64,000 nucleotides of DNA, taken from the NCBI RefSeq assembly GCF_013839525.1, contig NZ_JACDIS010000004.1, positions 248,001 to 312,000 on the forward strand. The letters are read 5' to 3'. Of the stretch, positions 18,490 to 28,080 are shown piece after piece. The notes under the pieces were generated by a model, which saw only the letters and a program-made list of their open reading frames with translations, did not search any database and had not been told where the DNA came from. Source of the DNA: Chthonobacter rhizosphaerae. Lineage in GTDB: Bacteria > Pseudomonadota > Alphaproteobacteria > Rhizobiales > Pleomorphomonadaceae. How positions within the stretch are numbered: position 1 is the first letter of the stretch; each line of letters begins with the position of its first letter. A program made the translations under genes and the position numbers.

Positions 18490-20795
18490 CGGGCGGTCTC
18501 CCGGATGGTGGCCGGCACGGGGCAGGCCTCGGCGGCGGGCGCCGGCCGCGCCGGGGCGGCGGGCCGGGCGACCCGGCGCAGGCGGAGGGCGTTCACGGTG
18601 ACGATCAGCGACGAGCCCGACATGGCGAGCGCCGCCACGAGCGGCGTCACATGGCCGGCCACGGCGACCGGCACGGCGATCGCGTTGTAGACGACCGCGA
18701 TCCAGAGGTTCTCGGTCATCAGCCGGCGAGCCGCCCGGGCGACCTCGAGGGCGACCCGCACGGGCGCCAGGCGCTCGCCGAGAAAGACCGCGTCGGCGGC
18801 GGACTGGGCGAGGTGGGCGCCGGAGACCGGCGACAGCGACACCGGCGCGGCGGCGAGCGACGGCGCGTCGTTGAGACCGTCGCCCACCATCAGAACCGTC
18901 CGCCCTGCGGCCTTGAGGGCGTTCAGCCGGGCGATCTTCGACGCCGGAGTCGCCTCGGCGATCCACTCATCCACATGGAGCACCCGGGCCACCTCCGCCA
19001 CCGCCTCGGCGCGGTCGCCGGAGAGGATCTCGATGGCGCAGCCGAGCTTCCGCAGCGCCGCGACGGTCGCCTTCGCGTCCGCCTTCAGGGTCTGGGCGAG
19101 CGCGAACACCACCGGTTCCGCCGCCCCTTCCCGGTAGGCGATGAAGGAGGCGGTCGGATTGAGGCTCTGTTCCATCAACCGGCGCACCTGCGAGACGGCG
19201 CAGAAGTCGAGGCTGCCGAGGCGCGCGGTCCGCCCTTCCACCATCGCCTCGACGCCCTCGCCCGGATGCTCGGTCACCTGTTCGGCCGGCTTCACCGCGC
19301 CGCCGGCCTTGGCCAGCGCCCGGGCGAGCGGATGGCGGCTGGCGAGCGCCACGGCGGCGGCCCGGCGGAGCACGTCCGCGTCCACCGCGTCCGGGCCGAC
19401 GAGGGTCGGCTCCGGTGTCGTCAGCGTGCCGGTCTTGTCGAACACGATCGTGTCCACGGCGGCGAGCCGCTCGATCGCGTCGCCGGCGTTGAGGAGGACG
19501 CCGTTGCGGAAGAGCCGCCCGGCGGCCACCACCTGCACGGCCGGGATGGCGAGGGCGAGGGCGCACGGGCAGGTGATGATCAGCACCGCGATGGCGATGA
19601 CGAGGCTGTCGTTCCACGGCAGGCCCGCGATCATCCAGCCGACGAAGGTGAGCGCCGCCGCCGAATGGACCACCGGCGCATAGAGGCGCGCGGCCTTGTC
19701 GGCGAGCCGCAGATGGGCCGACTTGGCGCTCTCCGCCTCGCCGATCAGCCGTTCGATCTCGGCGACGAGCGTCCCGTCGGCGGCGGCGGTCACCGTCACG
19801 GTCAGGCTGCCGAAGCCGTTCACGGTGCCGGCGTGGACCATGTCGCCGGCACCGACGCGGGCCGGCACGGTCTCGCCGGTGACGAGGCTGGTGTCGAGTT
19901 CGGACGCGCCGGTCTCCACGCGCCCGTCCACCGGCACCTTCTCGCCGGGGCGGACCAGCACCCGGTCGCCCGGCCGGACGCGCGAGACGGGGACCTCCAC
20001 GAGCCCGCCGTCGGGCTCCACCCGCACGGCGCTGTCGGCGCGCAGCACCGCCAGCGTCTCCGCCTCCACGGCGGTGCGCCGGCGCATGTTCTCGTCGAGA
20101 AAGCGGCCGAGGAGGAGGAAGAAGAGCAGCATCAGCGCCGAATCGAAGAAGGCCTCGTGGGCGTGGGTCAGGGTGTTGACGAGCGAGAGCCCCATGGCGA
20201 GCGTCACGCCGATCGTGATCGGCACGTCCATGTTGACGGCGCGCCGGCGGATGGCCGCGATGGCGCTCTCGTAGAAGGGCGCCGCCGCATAGGCGACGCA
20301 CGGGATGGCCACGAGGGCCGACATCCAGTGGAAGAAGTCGCGGGTCTCGGGTGTGATGTCCGTGACGTTGCCGGACCAGACCGACACGGACAGAAGCATC
20401 ACGTTCATCGCCCCGAACCCGGAGACGCCGAGGCAGCGCAGCAGCCGGCGCGAGGTCTCCGACGGCCGGGCGATGCCGGTCGGGTCGAACGGCCGGGCCG
20501 GATAGTGCAGCGCCTCCATGCGGGCGAGGATCGCGTCCGGGTCCACCGTGGCCGGGTCGTAGACCACCGCCACGCGCCGGTTGGCGAGGTTCACCCGGGC
20601 CGACGCGACGCCGTCCAGGCGGCCGAGGCCGCGCTCGATGTCGCCCATGCAGGCGGCGCAGGTGATGCCCTCCACCGCCAGCATCAGCCGCCGGCGGCCG
20701 TCGGCGTCCGCGGTCGTGAAGGCGTCCCAGTCGCGACGGGGCGGCGTCGCGGCGACGGCGGCAACCATGCCGGGTTCGGAGGCGAGCGTCGACAT
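18486..20795 (-). CDS. ccoI: Copper-transporting P1B-type ATPase CcoI (FixI)
   Basis: Copper-exporting ATPase that supplies copper for the CuB centre of cbb3 oxidase. The product has 769 residues. An N-terminal heavy-metal domain has the CxxC motif GITCAACMGD (Cys46, Cys49). The membrane CPC motif is in LIITCPCALALAIP near residue 408. The phosphorylation motif VFDKTGTLTTPEP is near residue 453, and the hinge MVGDGLNDAPSLA follows. It overlaps ccoS by 4 bp and follows ccoH by 12 bp, matching the conserved ccoGHIS order. The extended His/Cys N-terminus seen in some CcoI proteins is absent. Confidence 0.95.
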   Translation of the reverse strand: MSTLASEPGMVAAVAATPPRRDWDAFTTADADGRRRLMLAVEGITCAACMGDIERGLGRLDGVASARVNLANRRVAVVYDPATVDPDAILARMEALHYPARPFDPTGIARPSETSRRLLRCLGVSGFGAMNVMLLSVSVWSGNVTDITPETRDFFHWMSALVAIPCVAYAAAPFYESAIAAIRRRAVNMDVPITIGVTLAMGLSLVNTLTHAHEAFFDSALMLLFFLLLGRFLDENMRRRTAVEAETLAVLRADSAVRVEPDGGLVEVPVSRVRPGDRVLVRPGEKVPVDGRVETGASELDTSLVTGETVPARVGAGDMVHAGTVNGFGSLTVTVTAAADGTLVAEIERLIGEAESAKSAHLRLADKAARLYAPVVHSAAALTFVGWMIAGLPWNDSLVIAIAVLIITCPCALALAIPAVQVVAAGRLFRNGVLLNAGDAIERLAAVDTIVFDKTGTLTTPEPTLVGPDAVDADVLRRAAAVALASRHPLARALAKAGGAVKPAEQVTEHPGEGVEAMVEGRTARLGSLDFCAVSQVRRLMEQSLNPTASFIAYREGAAEPVVFALAQTLKADAKATVAALRKLGCAIEILSGDRAEAVAEVARVLHVDEWIAEATPASKIARLNALKAAGRTVLMVGDGLNDAPSLAAAPVSLSPVSGAHLAQSAADAVFLGERLAPVRVALEVARAARRLMTENLWIAVVYNAIAVPVAVAGHVTPLVAALAMSGSSLIVTVNALRLRRVARPAAPARPAPAAEACPVPATIRETAR

Positions 20796-20807
20796 GTCAG
20801 CGTCTCT

Positions 20808-21308
20808 TCAGGGCTTCAGGAACAGGTGGTTCCGGCTGCGGAACAGGCGCTCGCCGTCCCGGCTCGCCTCCACCTCGAGGATCCACTGGCCGGGCGCCAC
20901 GTCGGCGACGAGACCCGCATAGGTGCCGTCGGCGCCTTCGGTCAGGGTCACGGACCGGTCGCGGGAGGCGGCCGTCGGGTGCTTCAGGATCGCCTCCACG
21001 GTCAGGTCGCGTTCCGCGCGGCCGCCCGGCGCGTGGAAGGCGGCGGTCACGGCTGCGCCGCGCGCCGCGATGCGGGCGTCGAGGTCCACGGTCCAGTGCC
21101 GCGTCTCCTGGGCGCGGGCGGCGTCGCGCTCGGCCTCGAACTGCTGGCCGGCCTTGTAGGAGCTCGCCACCTCCAGCCCCGGGAAGGACGTGAGGGCGAA
21201 GTAGATCAGCGCGCCGTTGGCGGCGAAGATCACGAAGAAGAAGGCGAGCACCCAGGCGAGGACCCGGGTGCCGGTGACGGGACGGTCGGCGGGAAGTGCG
21301 GCGGCCAT
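20808..21308 (-). CDS. ccoH: cbb3 oxidase assembly protein CcoH (FixH)
   Basis: A 166-residue bitopic protein. One transmembrane helix lies near residues 15-37 (VLAWVLAFFFVIFAANGALI), followed by a periplasmic domain with the FixH signature SSYKAGQQFEAE. CcoH associates with cbb3 oxidase during assembly. The ATG at 21308 gives the normal family length. It stands 101 bp after ccoG and 12 bp before ccoI, all on the minus strand. Confidence 0.92.
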   Translation of the reverse strand: MAAALPADRPVTGTRVLAWVLAFFFVIFAANGALIYFALTSFPGLEVASSYKAGQQFEAERDAARAQETRHWTVDLDARIAARGAAVTAAFHAPGGRAERDLTVEAILKHPTAASRDRSVTLTEGADGTYAGLVADVAPGQWILEVEASRDGERLFRSRNHLFLKP

Positions 21309-21409
21309 GGGCGATGGTCTCTCGGGCGACGGGGCGGCCGGCTCGGCCGCGGGTTGAAGCGGGCGGGCGGCGGCCCGTCGGGAGCCGCCGCCCGCCGGTC
21401 GGAGCGCCC

Positions 21410-22861
21410 TCAGGGCAGCTTGAAATAGTCGCGGGCGGTGGCGGTCTCGCCGCCGGCGATGTCCACGATGCGGAACGTCACCGGCGTGGAGGCCTCGGTG
21501 ACGGCCCCGCGCGGCACGGCCACGTGGACGCGCAGCTCGCGGGTCGTGTCCGGCGGCACGATGACGAGCGGCACGCCGTTGATGGTCTGGTCGACGCCCA
21601 CCGCGTCGATGGCGGCGCCCTCCGGCAGGCCCTCGACCGCCAGGGTGAAGGACCGCTCCTCCGTGCGCTTGTTGAGGAGGCGCACGGTGAAGCCGTTGCG
21701 CACCCCGCCGTCGGAAAGCTGCACCGCGATCGGGTTGCGGTCGTGGAGCACGCTCACGTCCTGGAAGCTCCGGGTGGCGAGGCCGTAGAGCATGACGCCG
21801 CCGACGATCGCCATGACGACCACGTAGAGCACGGTCCGCGGGCGCACGATCCGGTAGATCGGCGGCTTGCCGGCCTCCCGGCGGTCGATGTTCATGTCGG
21901 TGTCGTAGCCGATCAGCCCCGGCTCGCGGCCGACCTTGGCCATCATGGTGTCGCAGGCGTCGATGCAGAGGCCGCACTGGATGCAGCCGAGCTGGCTGCC
22001 GTCGCGGATGTCGACGCCGGTCGGGCAGACGAACACGCAGGCGTTGCAGTCGATGCAGTCGCCAGCCTTCTCGCCGGCGGCGCGCAGCTTCTCCGCCGTC
22101 TTGACGGAGGTGCGCGGCTCGCCCCGGTCGGCCCGGTAGGTGACGTTGAGGGCCCACTCGTCGGTCAGGGCGGCCTGGATGCGCGGCCACGGGCACATGT
22201 AGAGGCAGACCTGCTCGCGCATGTGGCCGGCGAGCGTGTAGGTGGTGAAGGTCAGGATGCCGATCCAGACGTAGACGGCGAGCGGCGCCTGGTGGGTGAT
22301 CAGCTGGTGGACGAGGGTCGGCGCGTCCGCGAAGTAGAGCACCCAGGCGCCGCCGGTCCACCAGGCGATCATCAACCAGCCGAGGTGCTTCATGGTGCGG
22401 CGAGCGATCTTCTCGCCGGTCCACGGGCCCTTGTCGAGCAGCATGCGGTCGCGCCGATCGCCCTCGGTCAGGCGCTCCACCCACAGGAAGAGGTCGGTCC
22501 AGACGGTCTGCGGGCAGAGATAGCCGCACCAGACCCGGCCCGCGACCGCGTTCATCAGGAAGAGCGCGACGGCGGCCAGCACCAGCAGGCCGGTGATGTA
22601 GTAGACCTCCTGCGGCCAGATCTCGATGAAGAAGAAATAGGCGCGCCGGCCGGCGAGATCGATCAGCACCGCCTGGTCGGGCGCGTTCGGGCCGCGGTCC
22701 CAGCGCACGAACGGCAGGAAGTAGTAGATGCCGAGCGTGATGAACAGCACCGCCCACTTGATCGTGCGCAGGCGCCCGTGCACGGCCGCCGGGTAGATCT
22801 TCTTCGCCGACGCGTAGAGGACGTCTTCGCCCCCGGCCGTCTCGTCGTGATCGACGCGCAT
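21410..22861 (-). CDS. ccoG: Cytochrome c oxidase accessory protein CcoG (RdxA/FixG)
   Basis: Membrane ferredoxin-like protein, reported as a Cu(II) reductase in cbb3 biogenesis. The product has 483 residues. Several transmembrane helices are present (for example AVLFITLGIYYFLPFV). Two cysteine clusters of 4Fe-4S type are CIDCNACVFVCPTG and CIQCGLCIDACD, and a C-terminal Ig-like domain follows. The ATG at 22861 (MRVDHDETAGG) is chosen for the GAGGAG 10 bases upstream; a frame from 22948 would run into the FNR box. First gene of ccoGHIS, with an FNR/FixK box 86 bp upstream. Confidence 0.95.
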   Translation of the reverse strand: MRVDHDETAGGEDVLYASAKKIYPAAVHGRLRTIKWAVLFITLGIYYFLPFVRWDRGPNAPDQAVLIDLAGRRAYFFFIEIWPQEVYYITGLLVLAAVALFLMNAVAGRVWCGYLCPQTVWTDLFLWVERLTEGDRRDRMLLDKGPWTGEKIARRTMKHLGWLMIAWWTGGAWVLYFADAPTLVHQLITHQAPLAVYVWIGILTFTTYTLAGHMREQVCLYMCPWPRIQAALTDEWALNVTYRADRGEPRTSVKTAEKLRAAGEKAGDCIDCNACVFVCPTGVDIRDGSQLGCIQCGLCIDACDTMMAKVGREPGLIGYDTDMNIDRREAGKPPIYRIVRPRTVLYVVVMAIVGGVMLYGLATRSFQDVSVLHDRNPIAVQLSDGGVRNGFTVRLLNKRTEERSFTLAVEGLPEGAAIDAVGVDQTINGVPLVIVPPDTTRELRVHVAVPRGAVTEASTPVTFRIVDIAGGETATARDYFKLP

Positions 22862-22947
22862 GTCCGTCCAACTCCTCGAAGCGACGGCCAGGGCTTCGCC
22901 GACGGCCTGTCGCGGGTGGACTATGGTCGAGGCCGGCGGGGGCGGCA

Positions 22948-22961
22948 TTGACTTTGGTCAA
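22948..22961. promoter_or_regulatory. FNR/FixK box between ccoG and the GST gene
   Basis: TTGACTTTGGTCAA matches TTGAN6TCAA. It lies 86 bp upstream of ccoG and 105 bp upstream of the divergent GST start, so it could act on either or both. Confidence 0.8.
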
Positions 22962-23066
22962 ATGACGGAAGGCTGCTGGACGGACCGGGCGGTCGGATCT
23001 CTCACGCTTCATTCCAGGCCTGCGCTCTGCCATCCTGCGCCGGTCCAGGCTCTCAGGGAGGACGTC

Positions 23067-23699
23067 ATGGCGGACGAGATCGTGCTCTACACCAATCCCA
23101 TGTCGCGCGGGCGGATCGCCCGCTGGATGCTGGAGGAGGTCGGCCGGCCCTACCGGACCGAGATCGTGCCGTTCGGGCCGACCATGAAGACGGCCGAGTA
23201 CCGGGCCACGAACCCCCTCGGCAAGGTGCCGGCGGTCGTCCACGACGGAGCGGTCGTGACCGAGTGCGCCGCCATCTGCGCCTATCTGGCGGACGCCTTC
23301 CCGGACGCCGGCCTCGCGCCGACGGCCGCGGAGCGGGCCGACTACTATCGCTGGATGTTCTTCGCCGCCGGGCCGCTGGAGCAGGCGCTCGTCAACCGGG
23401 CGCTCGGCGTGGAGGTGCCGGCGGACAAGCGCGGCATGGTCGGCTACGGCGCCTACGACACCATGATGGACACCCTGGAGACGGCGGTCACGCGCCACGC
23501 CTTCGTGGCCGGCGACCGGTTCACCGCCGCGGACGTCTACGTGGGCTCGCACATCGGCTGGGGCCTTCGCTTCGGCTCGATCGAGGCCCGCCCGGCGTTC
23601 GAGGCCTATCTCGCCAAGATGACCGCGCGACCCGCCTGGCAGCGCGCGAACGCCCTCGACGACGCGGCGATGGCCGCCCTGCAGCCGCCTCCGGCCTGA
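23067..23699 (+). CDS. Glutathione S-transferase family protein
   Basis: A 210-residue cytosolic GST-fold protein. The thioredoxin-like N-terminal domain has ADEIVLYTNPMSRGRIARWM. The glutathione-binding cis-Pro and Glu/Cys region is NPLGKVPAVV, then VVTECAAICAYLADAF. An all-helical C-terminal domain follows with the N-capping motif FTAADVYVGSHIGWG. AGGGAGG lies just upstream of the ATG. The gene sits in reverse orientation between ccoP and ccoG and so interrupts a cluster that is usually continuous. It faces the FNR/FixK box at 22948. The substrate is unknown. Confidence 0.9.
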   Translation: MADEIVLYTNPMSRGRIARWMLEEVGRPYRTEIVPFGPTMKTAEYRATNPLGKVPAVVHDGAVVTECAAICAYLADAFPDAGLAPTAAERADYYRWMFFAAGPLEQALVNRALGVEVPADKRGMVGYGAYDTMMDTLETAVTRHAFVAGDRFTAADVYVGSHIGWGLRFGSIEARPAFEAYLAKMTARPAWQRANALDDAAMAALQPPPA

Positions 23700-23731
23700 G
23701 CAGGCCGCGCTCCTTCGCCTGGAACGGACAA

Positions 23732-23753
23732 CGGCGGGGATCGCTCCCCGCCG
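23732..23753. terminator. Hairpin between convergent GST and ccoP
   Basis: CGGCGGGGA and TCCCCGCCG pair perfectly across a TCGC loop, 33 bp after the GST stop and 34 bp after the ccoP stop on the other strand. No long T-run is present. Probably a shared terminator. Confidence 0.75.
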
Positions 23754-23786
23754 CCCTACCGTCGTCCGCCAGGATGACGGTCGCGG

Positions 23787-24656
23787 TCAGCTGCCGCCGC
23801 CGAGCGCGTGGACGTAGACCGCCAGCGACTTGACCGTCACCGGGTCGAGACGGCCGTCCCAGGCGGGCATCACGCCGCGCCGGGCGTTGGTGATCGTCTC
23901 CACCACGGTCTTCTCGTCCGAGCCGTAGAGCCAGATCGCGTCCGCGAGGTTCGGGGCGCCCATCTCGGCCATCCCCTCGCCCTTCTCGCCGTGGCAGCTG
24001 GCGCAGTTCTCCGCGTAGACGGTGCCACCCGTCGCGAGGTCGGCGCCTTCGGGCACCGGCAGGCCGGAGAGGGAGCGCACGTAGCTGGCCACCGCCTTGA
24101 TCTGGTCCCTCTCCAGGAGACCGTCGCGGCCGAAGGCCGGCATGTCGGAGATGCGGCTCTCCTCGTGGGTCGACCGGATGCCGACGGTGATGGTCTGGTG
24201 GATGGCGTCCAGCGAGCCGCCCCACAGCCAGTCGTCGTCCTGCAGGTTCGGATAGCCCTTGGAGCCGGTCGCGCCCGAGCCGTGGCACGGGGCGCAGTTG
24301 TCGCCGAAGGCCGCCTTGCCGTTGGCCATGGCGAACTCCAGGAGCTTCGGATCGCCCTGGATGGTCTCCAGCGTCGCGTCCGCCAGCCCCTGGCCGGCCT
24401 GGAGCCGGGCCGCGGCGCCTTCGGCCACCGCGGTCAGCGCCGCCTCGCGCTGCGAATAGCCGAGGAGGCCCTTGGTGTAGCCGGTCAGCGTCGGCCAGGA
24501 CGGGTAGACCAGGAAGTAGCCGAAGGACCACACGATCGTGGCGTAGAAGACGTAGAGCCACCAGCGCGGCAGCGGATTGTTCAGTTCCTTGATGCCGTCC
24601 CACTCGTGACCGGTGGTGGTCACTCCGGAGACGTGATCGACTTCATGGTGAGCCAT
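23787..24656 (-). CDS. ccoP: cbb3 oxidase diheme cytochrome c subunit CcoP (FixP)
   Basis: Subunit III of the high-affinity cbb3 oxidase, 289 residues. An N-terminal transmembrane helix lies near residues 32-52 (WWLYVFYATIVWSFGYFLVY). Two c-type heme sites follow: CAPCH at 121-125 and CASCH at 218-222. The preceding PLPRWW segment is conserved in FixP. It takes electrons from cytochrome c and passes them to CcoO and CcoN. It is last in ccoNOQP, with GGGAGG upstream of its ATG. Confidence 0.96.
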   Translation of the reverse strand: MAHHEVDHVSGVTTTGHEWDGIKELNNPLPRWWLYVFYATIVWSFGYFLVYPSWPTLTGYTKGLLGYSQREAALTAVAEGAAARLQAGQGLADATLETIQGDPKLLEFAMANGKAAFGDNCAPCHGSGATGSKGYPNLQDDDWLWGGSLDAIHQTITVGIRSTHEESRISDMPAFGRDGLLERDQIKAVASYVRSLSGLPVPEGADLATGGTVYAENCASCHGEKGEGMAEMGAPNLADAIWLYGSDEKTVVETITNARRGVMPAWDGRLDPVTVKSLAVYVHALGGGS

Positions 24657-24659
24657 GGC

Positions 24660-24815
24660 TCAATCCTCCCGGAGCGGGATGTGCGCGGCCTGGTCGAAGC
24701 TGGCCTTGTTGCGGGGCCGGAGCGCGTAGACGAGGACGGCGAGGAAGAGAAGGACGAAGTAGACGAGCCCGCCCTGCTGGGCGACCGCGGCGATGGTTTC
24801 GTAGGGAATGGACAT
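24660..24815 (-). CDS. ccoQ: cbb3 oxidase small subunit CcoQ (FixQ)
   Basis: A 51-residue protein starting MSIPYETIAAVAQQGGLVYF, with one transmembrane helix (about residues 16-33) and the LRPRNKASFDQAA segment typical of CcoQ after the helix. It stabilises the oxidase. It lies in the normal place between ccoO and ccoP, with a gap of only 3 bp to the ccoP start. Confidence 0.93.
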   Translation of the reverse strand: MSIPYETIAAVAQQGGLVYFVLLFLAVLVYALRPRNKASFDQAAHIPLRED

Positions 24816-24827
24816 CGCGGGATCTCC

Positions 24828-25556
24828 TCAGCGCAGGTTGGCTTTGTCGTCGTAGACCTTGAAGTCCACGAACGTGCCGAGGTGCTGGAGATAGGCGACC
24901 AGCGCGTCCATCTCGGTGACCTTCGACGGGTCGCCGTCGAAGTCGCGCACGACCGCCTTCGGATAGCGGGCCAGGAAGGCCTCCACGTCGCCGTCCGGGT
25001 TCAGCTGGGCGTGCAGGTCCAGGCGGGCGTTCTCCACGTGCTCCGTCGTGTAGGGCACGCCCTCGATCTGCAGGACCTTCAGGTCGTCCGCGATGCGGTC
25101 GGCCTTCAGCTCGCTGGTCAGGAAGGGATAGCCCGGCATGATGGAGGCCGGCACCACCTGGCGCGGGTCGATGAGGTGCGCCACGTGCCACTCGTCGGAA
25201 TACTTGCCGCCGACGCGGGCGAGGTCCGGACCGGTGCGCTTGGAGCCCCACTGGAACGGCTTGTCGTACTGGCTCTCCGCCGCCAGGGAGAAGTGGCCGT
25301 AGCGCTCGATCTCGTCGCGCATCGGGCGCACCATCTGGCTGTGGCAGAGGTAGCAGCCTTCGCGGACGTAGATGTTGCGGCCGGCCAGTTCCAGGGGGGT
25401 GTAGGGCCGGATGCCCTCCACCGTCTCGATGGTGCTCTTCAGGTAGAAGAGCGGGACGATCTCCACCAGGCCGCCGATGGCCACCACCACCAGGATGCCG
25501 ACGGTGAGGAGGATCGAATTCTTCTCGAAGATCGCGTGCTTGTCGAAGAGGGACAT
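24828..25556 (-). CDS. ccoO: cbb3 oxidase monoheme cytochrome c subunit CcoO (FixO)
   Basis: Subunit II of cbb3 oxidase, 242 residues. It has an N-terminal transmembrane helix at about residues 15-38 and one c-type heme site, CYLCH at residues 68-72, followed by SQMVRP. The ATG at 25556 ([13 protein letters not shown]) is preferred over an in-frame GTG at 25574 because GGAGG lies 8 bases upstream. It starts 14 bp after ccoN and precedes ccoQ. Confidence 0.95.
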   Translation of the reverse strand: MSLFDKHAIFEKNSILLTVGILVVVAIGGLVEIVPLFYLKSTIETVEGIRPYTPLELAGRNIYVREGCYLCHSQMVRPMRDEIERYGHFSLAAESQYDKPFQWGSKRTGPDLARVGGKYSDEWHVAHLIDPRQVVPASIMPGYPFLTSELKADRIADDLKVLQIEGVPYTTEHVENARLDLHAQLNPDGDVEAFLARYPKAVVRDFDGDPSKVTEMDALVAYLQHLGTFVDFKVYDDKANLR

Positions 25557-25570
25557 GTCTCTCGCCTCCG

Positions 25571-27226
25571 TCACTCGGCCGGAGCCAGGGCCACACGGCC
25601 GGCGGCGGCTTCTTCAGCCTCGCCGAAGCGGATGGTCATGTAGATGTTGTAGGCCATGACCAGCGATCCCAAGAGGAACAGGACGCCGCCGAGAGCCCGG
25701 ATGAGGTAGTAGGGATGCATCGCCTCCACGGTCTCGATGAACGAGTACTGGAGGAAGCCGAGCTCGGTGTAGGCGCGCCACATCAGGCCCTGCATGATGC
25801 CCGCCACCCACATCGCCGAGATGTAGAGGACGATGCCGAGGGTGGAGACCCAGAAGTGCCAGTCGACGAGCTTCAGGGAGTAGAGCTGCTTGCGGTTCCA
25901 CAGCCACGGCACGAGGCAGTAGATGGCCCCGAAGGAGATGTAGGCGACCCAGCCGAGCGCGCCGGAATGCACGTGGCCGATGGTCCAGTCGGTGTAGTGG
26001 CTGAGGCTGTTCACCGCCTTCACGGACATCAGCGGGCCCTCGAAGGTGGACATGCCGTAGAAGGCGATGGACACCACCATCATGCGCAGCACCGGGTCGG
26101 TCCGGAGCTTGTCCCAGGCGCCCGAGAGCGTCATCAGGCCGTTGATCATGCCGCCCCAGGAGGGCATCCACAGGATGATCGAGAAGGTCATGCCGAGGGT
26201 GGAGGCCCACTCCGGCAAGGCCGTGTAGTGCAGGTGGTGCGGACCGGCCCAGATGTAGAGGAAGATCAGCGCCCAGAAGTGCACGATCGACAGCCGGTAG
26301 GAATAGACCGGCCGGCCGGCCTGCTTCGGCACGAAGTAGTACATGATGGCCAGGAAGCCGGCGGTCAGGAAGAAGCCTACCGCGTTGTGGCCGTACCACC
26401 ACTGGACCATGGCGTCCTGGACGCCGGACCAGACGATGTAGGACTTGATGCCGAACACCGACACCGGGATGGTGGCGTTGTTGACGAGGTGGAGCATCGC
26501 GATCGTCACGATGAAGGCGAGGTAGAACCAGTTCGCCACGTAGATGTGCGGCTCCTTGCGCTTCCACAGCGTGGCCAGGAAGGCGAACAGGTAGACCACC
26601 CACACGATCGTGAGCCACAGGTCGGCATACCACTCCGGCTCGGCGTATTCCTTGCCCTGGGTCGCGCCGAACAGGTAGCCCGTACCGGCGATGACGATGA
26701 AGGCGTTGTAGCCGAGGATGATGAACCAGGGGGTGACCTTGCCCGGCATGCGCGCCCGGCAGGTGCGCTGCACCACGTAGAAGGACGTGGCGAGGAGCAC
26801 GTTGCCGCCGAAGGCGAAGATCACCGCGGAGGTGTGCAGCGGGCGCAGCCGGCCGAAGGTGGTCCACGGCAGGTCGAGGTTCAGCGCCGGATAGGCGAGC
26901 TGGGTGGCGATGATGACGCCGACCAGGAAGCCCGCGATGCCCCAGACGAGCGCCGCGATGGTGCCGAACTTCACCGGGCCGAAGTTGTAGTTCGGCTTGC
27001 CGTCGATCTCCTGCGGGGCGACCTCGCCCTGATCGTCGAGATGGCTCTTGACGATGAGGAAGACGCCGCCGGCCGAGAAGACCGCGCCGAGGAAGGCGTG
27101 AAAGCCCATCACCGGGTCCACGGCCTTGCCGGCGATCAGCAGGCAGACGAAGGAAAGAAGCCCCAGGAAGGCGACGTAGGCGCCTTCCTCGAGCGACATG
27201 AGAGGCGTGGACCTCTGCGCTGTCAT
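25571..27226 (-). CDS. ccoN: cbb3 oxidase catalytic subunit CcoN (FixN)
   Basis: Heme-copper oxidase subunit I of the C family, 551 residues, which reduces oxygen with high affinity. About 12-14 transmembrane helices are visible. The conserved histidines that bind heme b, heme b3 and CuB appear in [29 protein letters not shown] and [12 protein letters not shown]. The ATG at 27226 ([11 protein letters not shown]) has AGGGG upstream and replaces a longer frame starting at 27265. An FNR/FixK box lies 98 bp upstream. First gene of ccoNOQP. Confidence 0.97.
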   Translation of the reverse strand: MTAQRSTPLMSLEEGAYVAFLGLLSFVCLLIAGKAVDPVMGFHAFLGAVFSAGGVFLIVKSHLDDQGEVAPQEIDGKPNYNFGPVKFGTIAALVWGIAGFLVGVIIATQLAYPALNLDLPWTTFGRLRPLHTSAVIFAFGGNVLLATSFYVVQRTCRARMPGKVTPWFIILGYNAFIVIAGTGYLFGATQGKEYAEPEWYADLWLTIVWVVYLFAFLATLWKRKEPHIYVANWFYLAFIVTIAMLHLVNNATIPVSVFGIKSYIVWSGVQDAMVQWWYGHNAVGFFLTAGFLAIMYYFVPKQAGRPVYSYRLSIVHFWALIFLYIWAGPHHLHYTALPEWASTLGMTFSIILWMPSWGGMINGLMTLSGAWDKLRTDPVLRMMVVSIAFYGMSTFEGPLMSVKAVNSLSHYTDWTIGHVHSGALGWVAYISFGAIYCLVPWLWNRKQLYSLKLVDWHFWVSTLGIVLYISAMWVAGIMQGLMWRAYTELGFLQYSFIETVEAMHPYYLIRALGGVLFLLGSLVMAYNIYMTIRFGEAEEAAAGRVALAPAE

Positions 27227-27534
27227 GATTGTCGCCCCTAGTTGACGGTCGAAACGAACGAGCACACCGGGAAAGGGACCCGGTTGATCAGGTGCGACCC
27301 TAGGGAGGGCGAACGGAAGCGGCCTTGACTCAGATCAACGCCGCGGCCGCGAGCGGTTGAAAGCGGGCGGCTTTGCCGGCCCGCCGCCGTCCGCTTCCGC
27401 ATTCATGCGGATGGCACCGCTCGGTTTCTTCGGCCGGATGTCGGCTCGGGCGGGGGCCGGCCGTCCTCCGGCGGCAGGGCGGCCGAACCGACCGTCGTAA
27501 GGCCGGCCTTTCAGCCAGGCAGGAGGAGGATGAG
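27227..27534. promoter_or_regulatory. Divergent intergenic region between ccoN and the SRPBCC gene
   Basis: A 308-bp stretch without a credible gene. It contains the FNR/FixK box at 27325-27338 and, at its right end, an unusually strong Shine-Dalgarno (AGGAGGAGG from 27521) for the SRPBCC gene. Confidence 0.6.
27325..27338. promoter_or_regulatory. FNR/FixK box upstream of ccoN
   Basis: TTGACTCAGATCAA matches TTGAN6TCAA and lies 98 bp upstream of the ccoN ATG, the standard control site for ccoNOQP. The divergent SRPBCC gene starts 196 bp away on the other side. Confidence 0.85.
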
Positions 27535-28032
27535 ATGACCACCGAGGACACACGCCGCGACGCCATGATTATGGAGCCCGTGGGCGAGCGCGAGCTCCAC
27601 ATCGCCCGGACCTTCCGGGCGTCGCCGGAGACCCTGTTCGACGCCTGCGCGCGGCCGGACATCCTGAAGCGGTGGCTGACCGGCCCTCCGGAGTGGACGC
27701 TCGCCGTCTGCGACGTGGATCTTCGGCCCGGCGGCCGGTTCCGCTATGTCTGGCGCGCGCCGGATGGCCGGGAGGTTGGAATGGGCGGCGCGTATCTGGA
27801 GATCGAGCGGCCCCGCCGGACCGTCCACACGGAACTCTTCGACGAGGACTGGACCGGCGGCGAGACGGAGGTGGTTACCACGTTTGACGACCACGGCGAC
27901 GGCCGGACCACGCTCCGCTACGGGATCCGCTACTCGTCCGCCGCCGCCAGGGACGGCGCGGCGGCGACGCCCATGGCGGACGGCATGGCGGCGAGCTTCA
28001 ACGCCCTCGAGCGCATCCTGCCGACCCTCTAG
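27535..28032 (+). CDS. SRPBCC / AHSA1-like domain protein
   Basis: A 165-residue START-like protein of the activator-of-Hsp90-ATPase (AHSA1) group. The usual features are visible: RTFRASPETLFDACARPDIL with WLTGPPEW, the turn DLRPGGRFRYVWRAPDG, and a C-terminal helix ending FNALERILPTL. Members form a hydrophobic ligand cavity; the ligand here is unknown. The ATG at 27535 has a very strong ribosome site. The gene is divergent from ccoN and faces its FNR/FixK box. No partner gene such as an ArsR regulator, often found beside this family, is adjacent. Confidence 0.85.
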   Translation: MTTEDTRRDAMIMEPVGERELHIARTFRASPETLFDACARPDILKRWLTGPPEWTLAVCDVDLRPGGRFRYVWRAPDGREVGMGGAYLEIERPRRTVHTELFDEDWTGGETEVVTTFDDHGDGRTTLRYGIRYSSAAARDGAAATPMADGMAASFNALERILPTL

Positions 28033-28080
28033 GCCCGCTGGCGCCGTGGCAACGGGCTCGAGGCTCCGGTCCGCCGGCGA

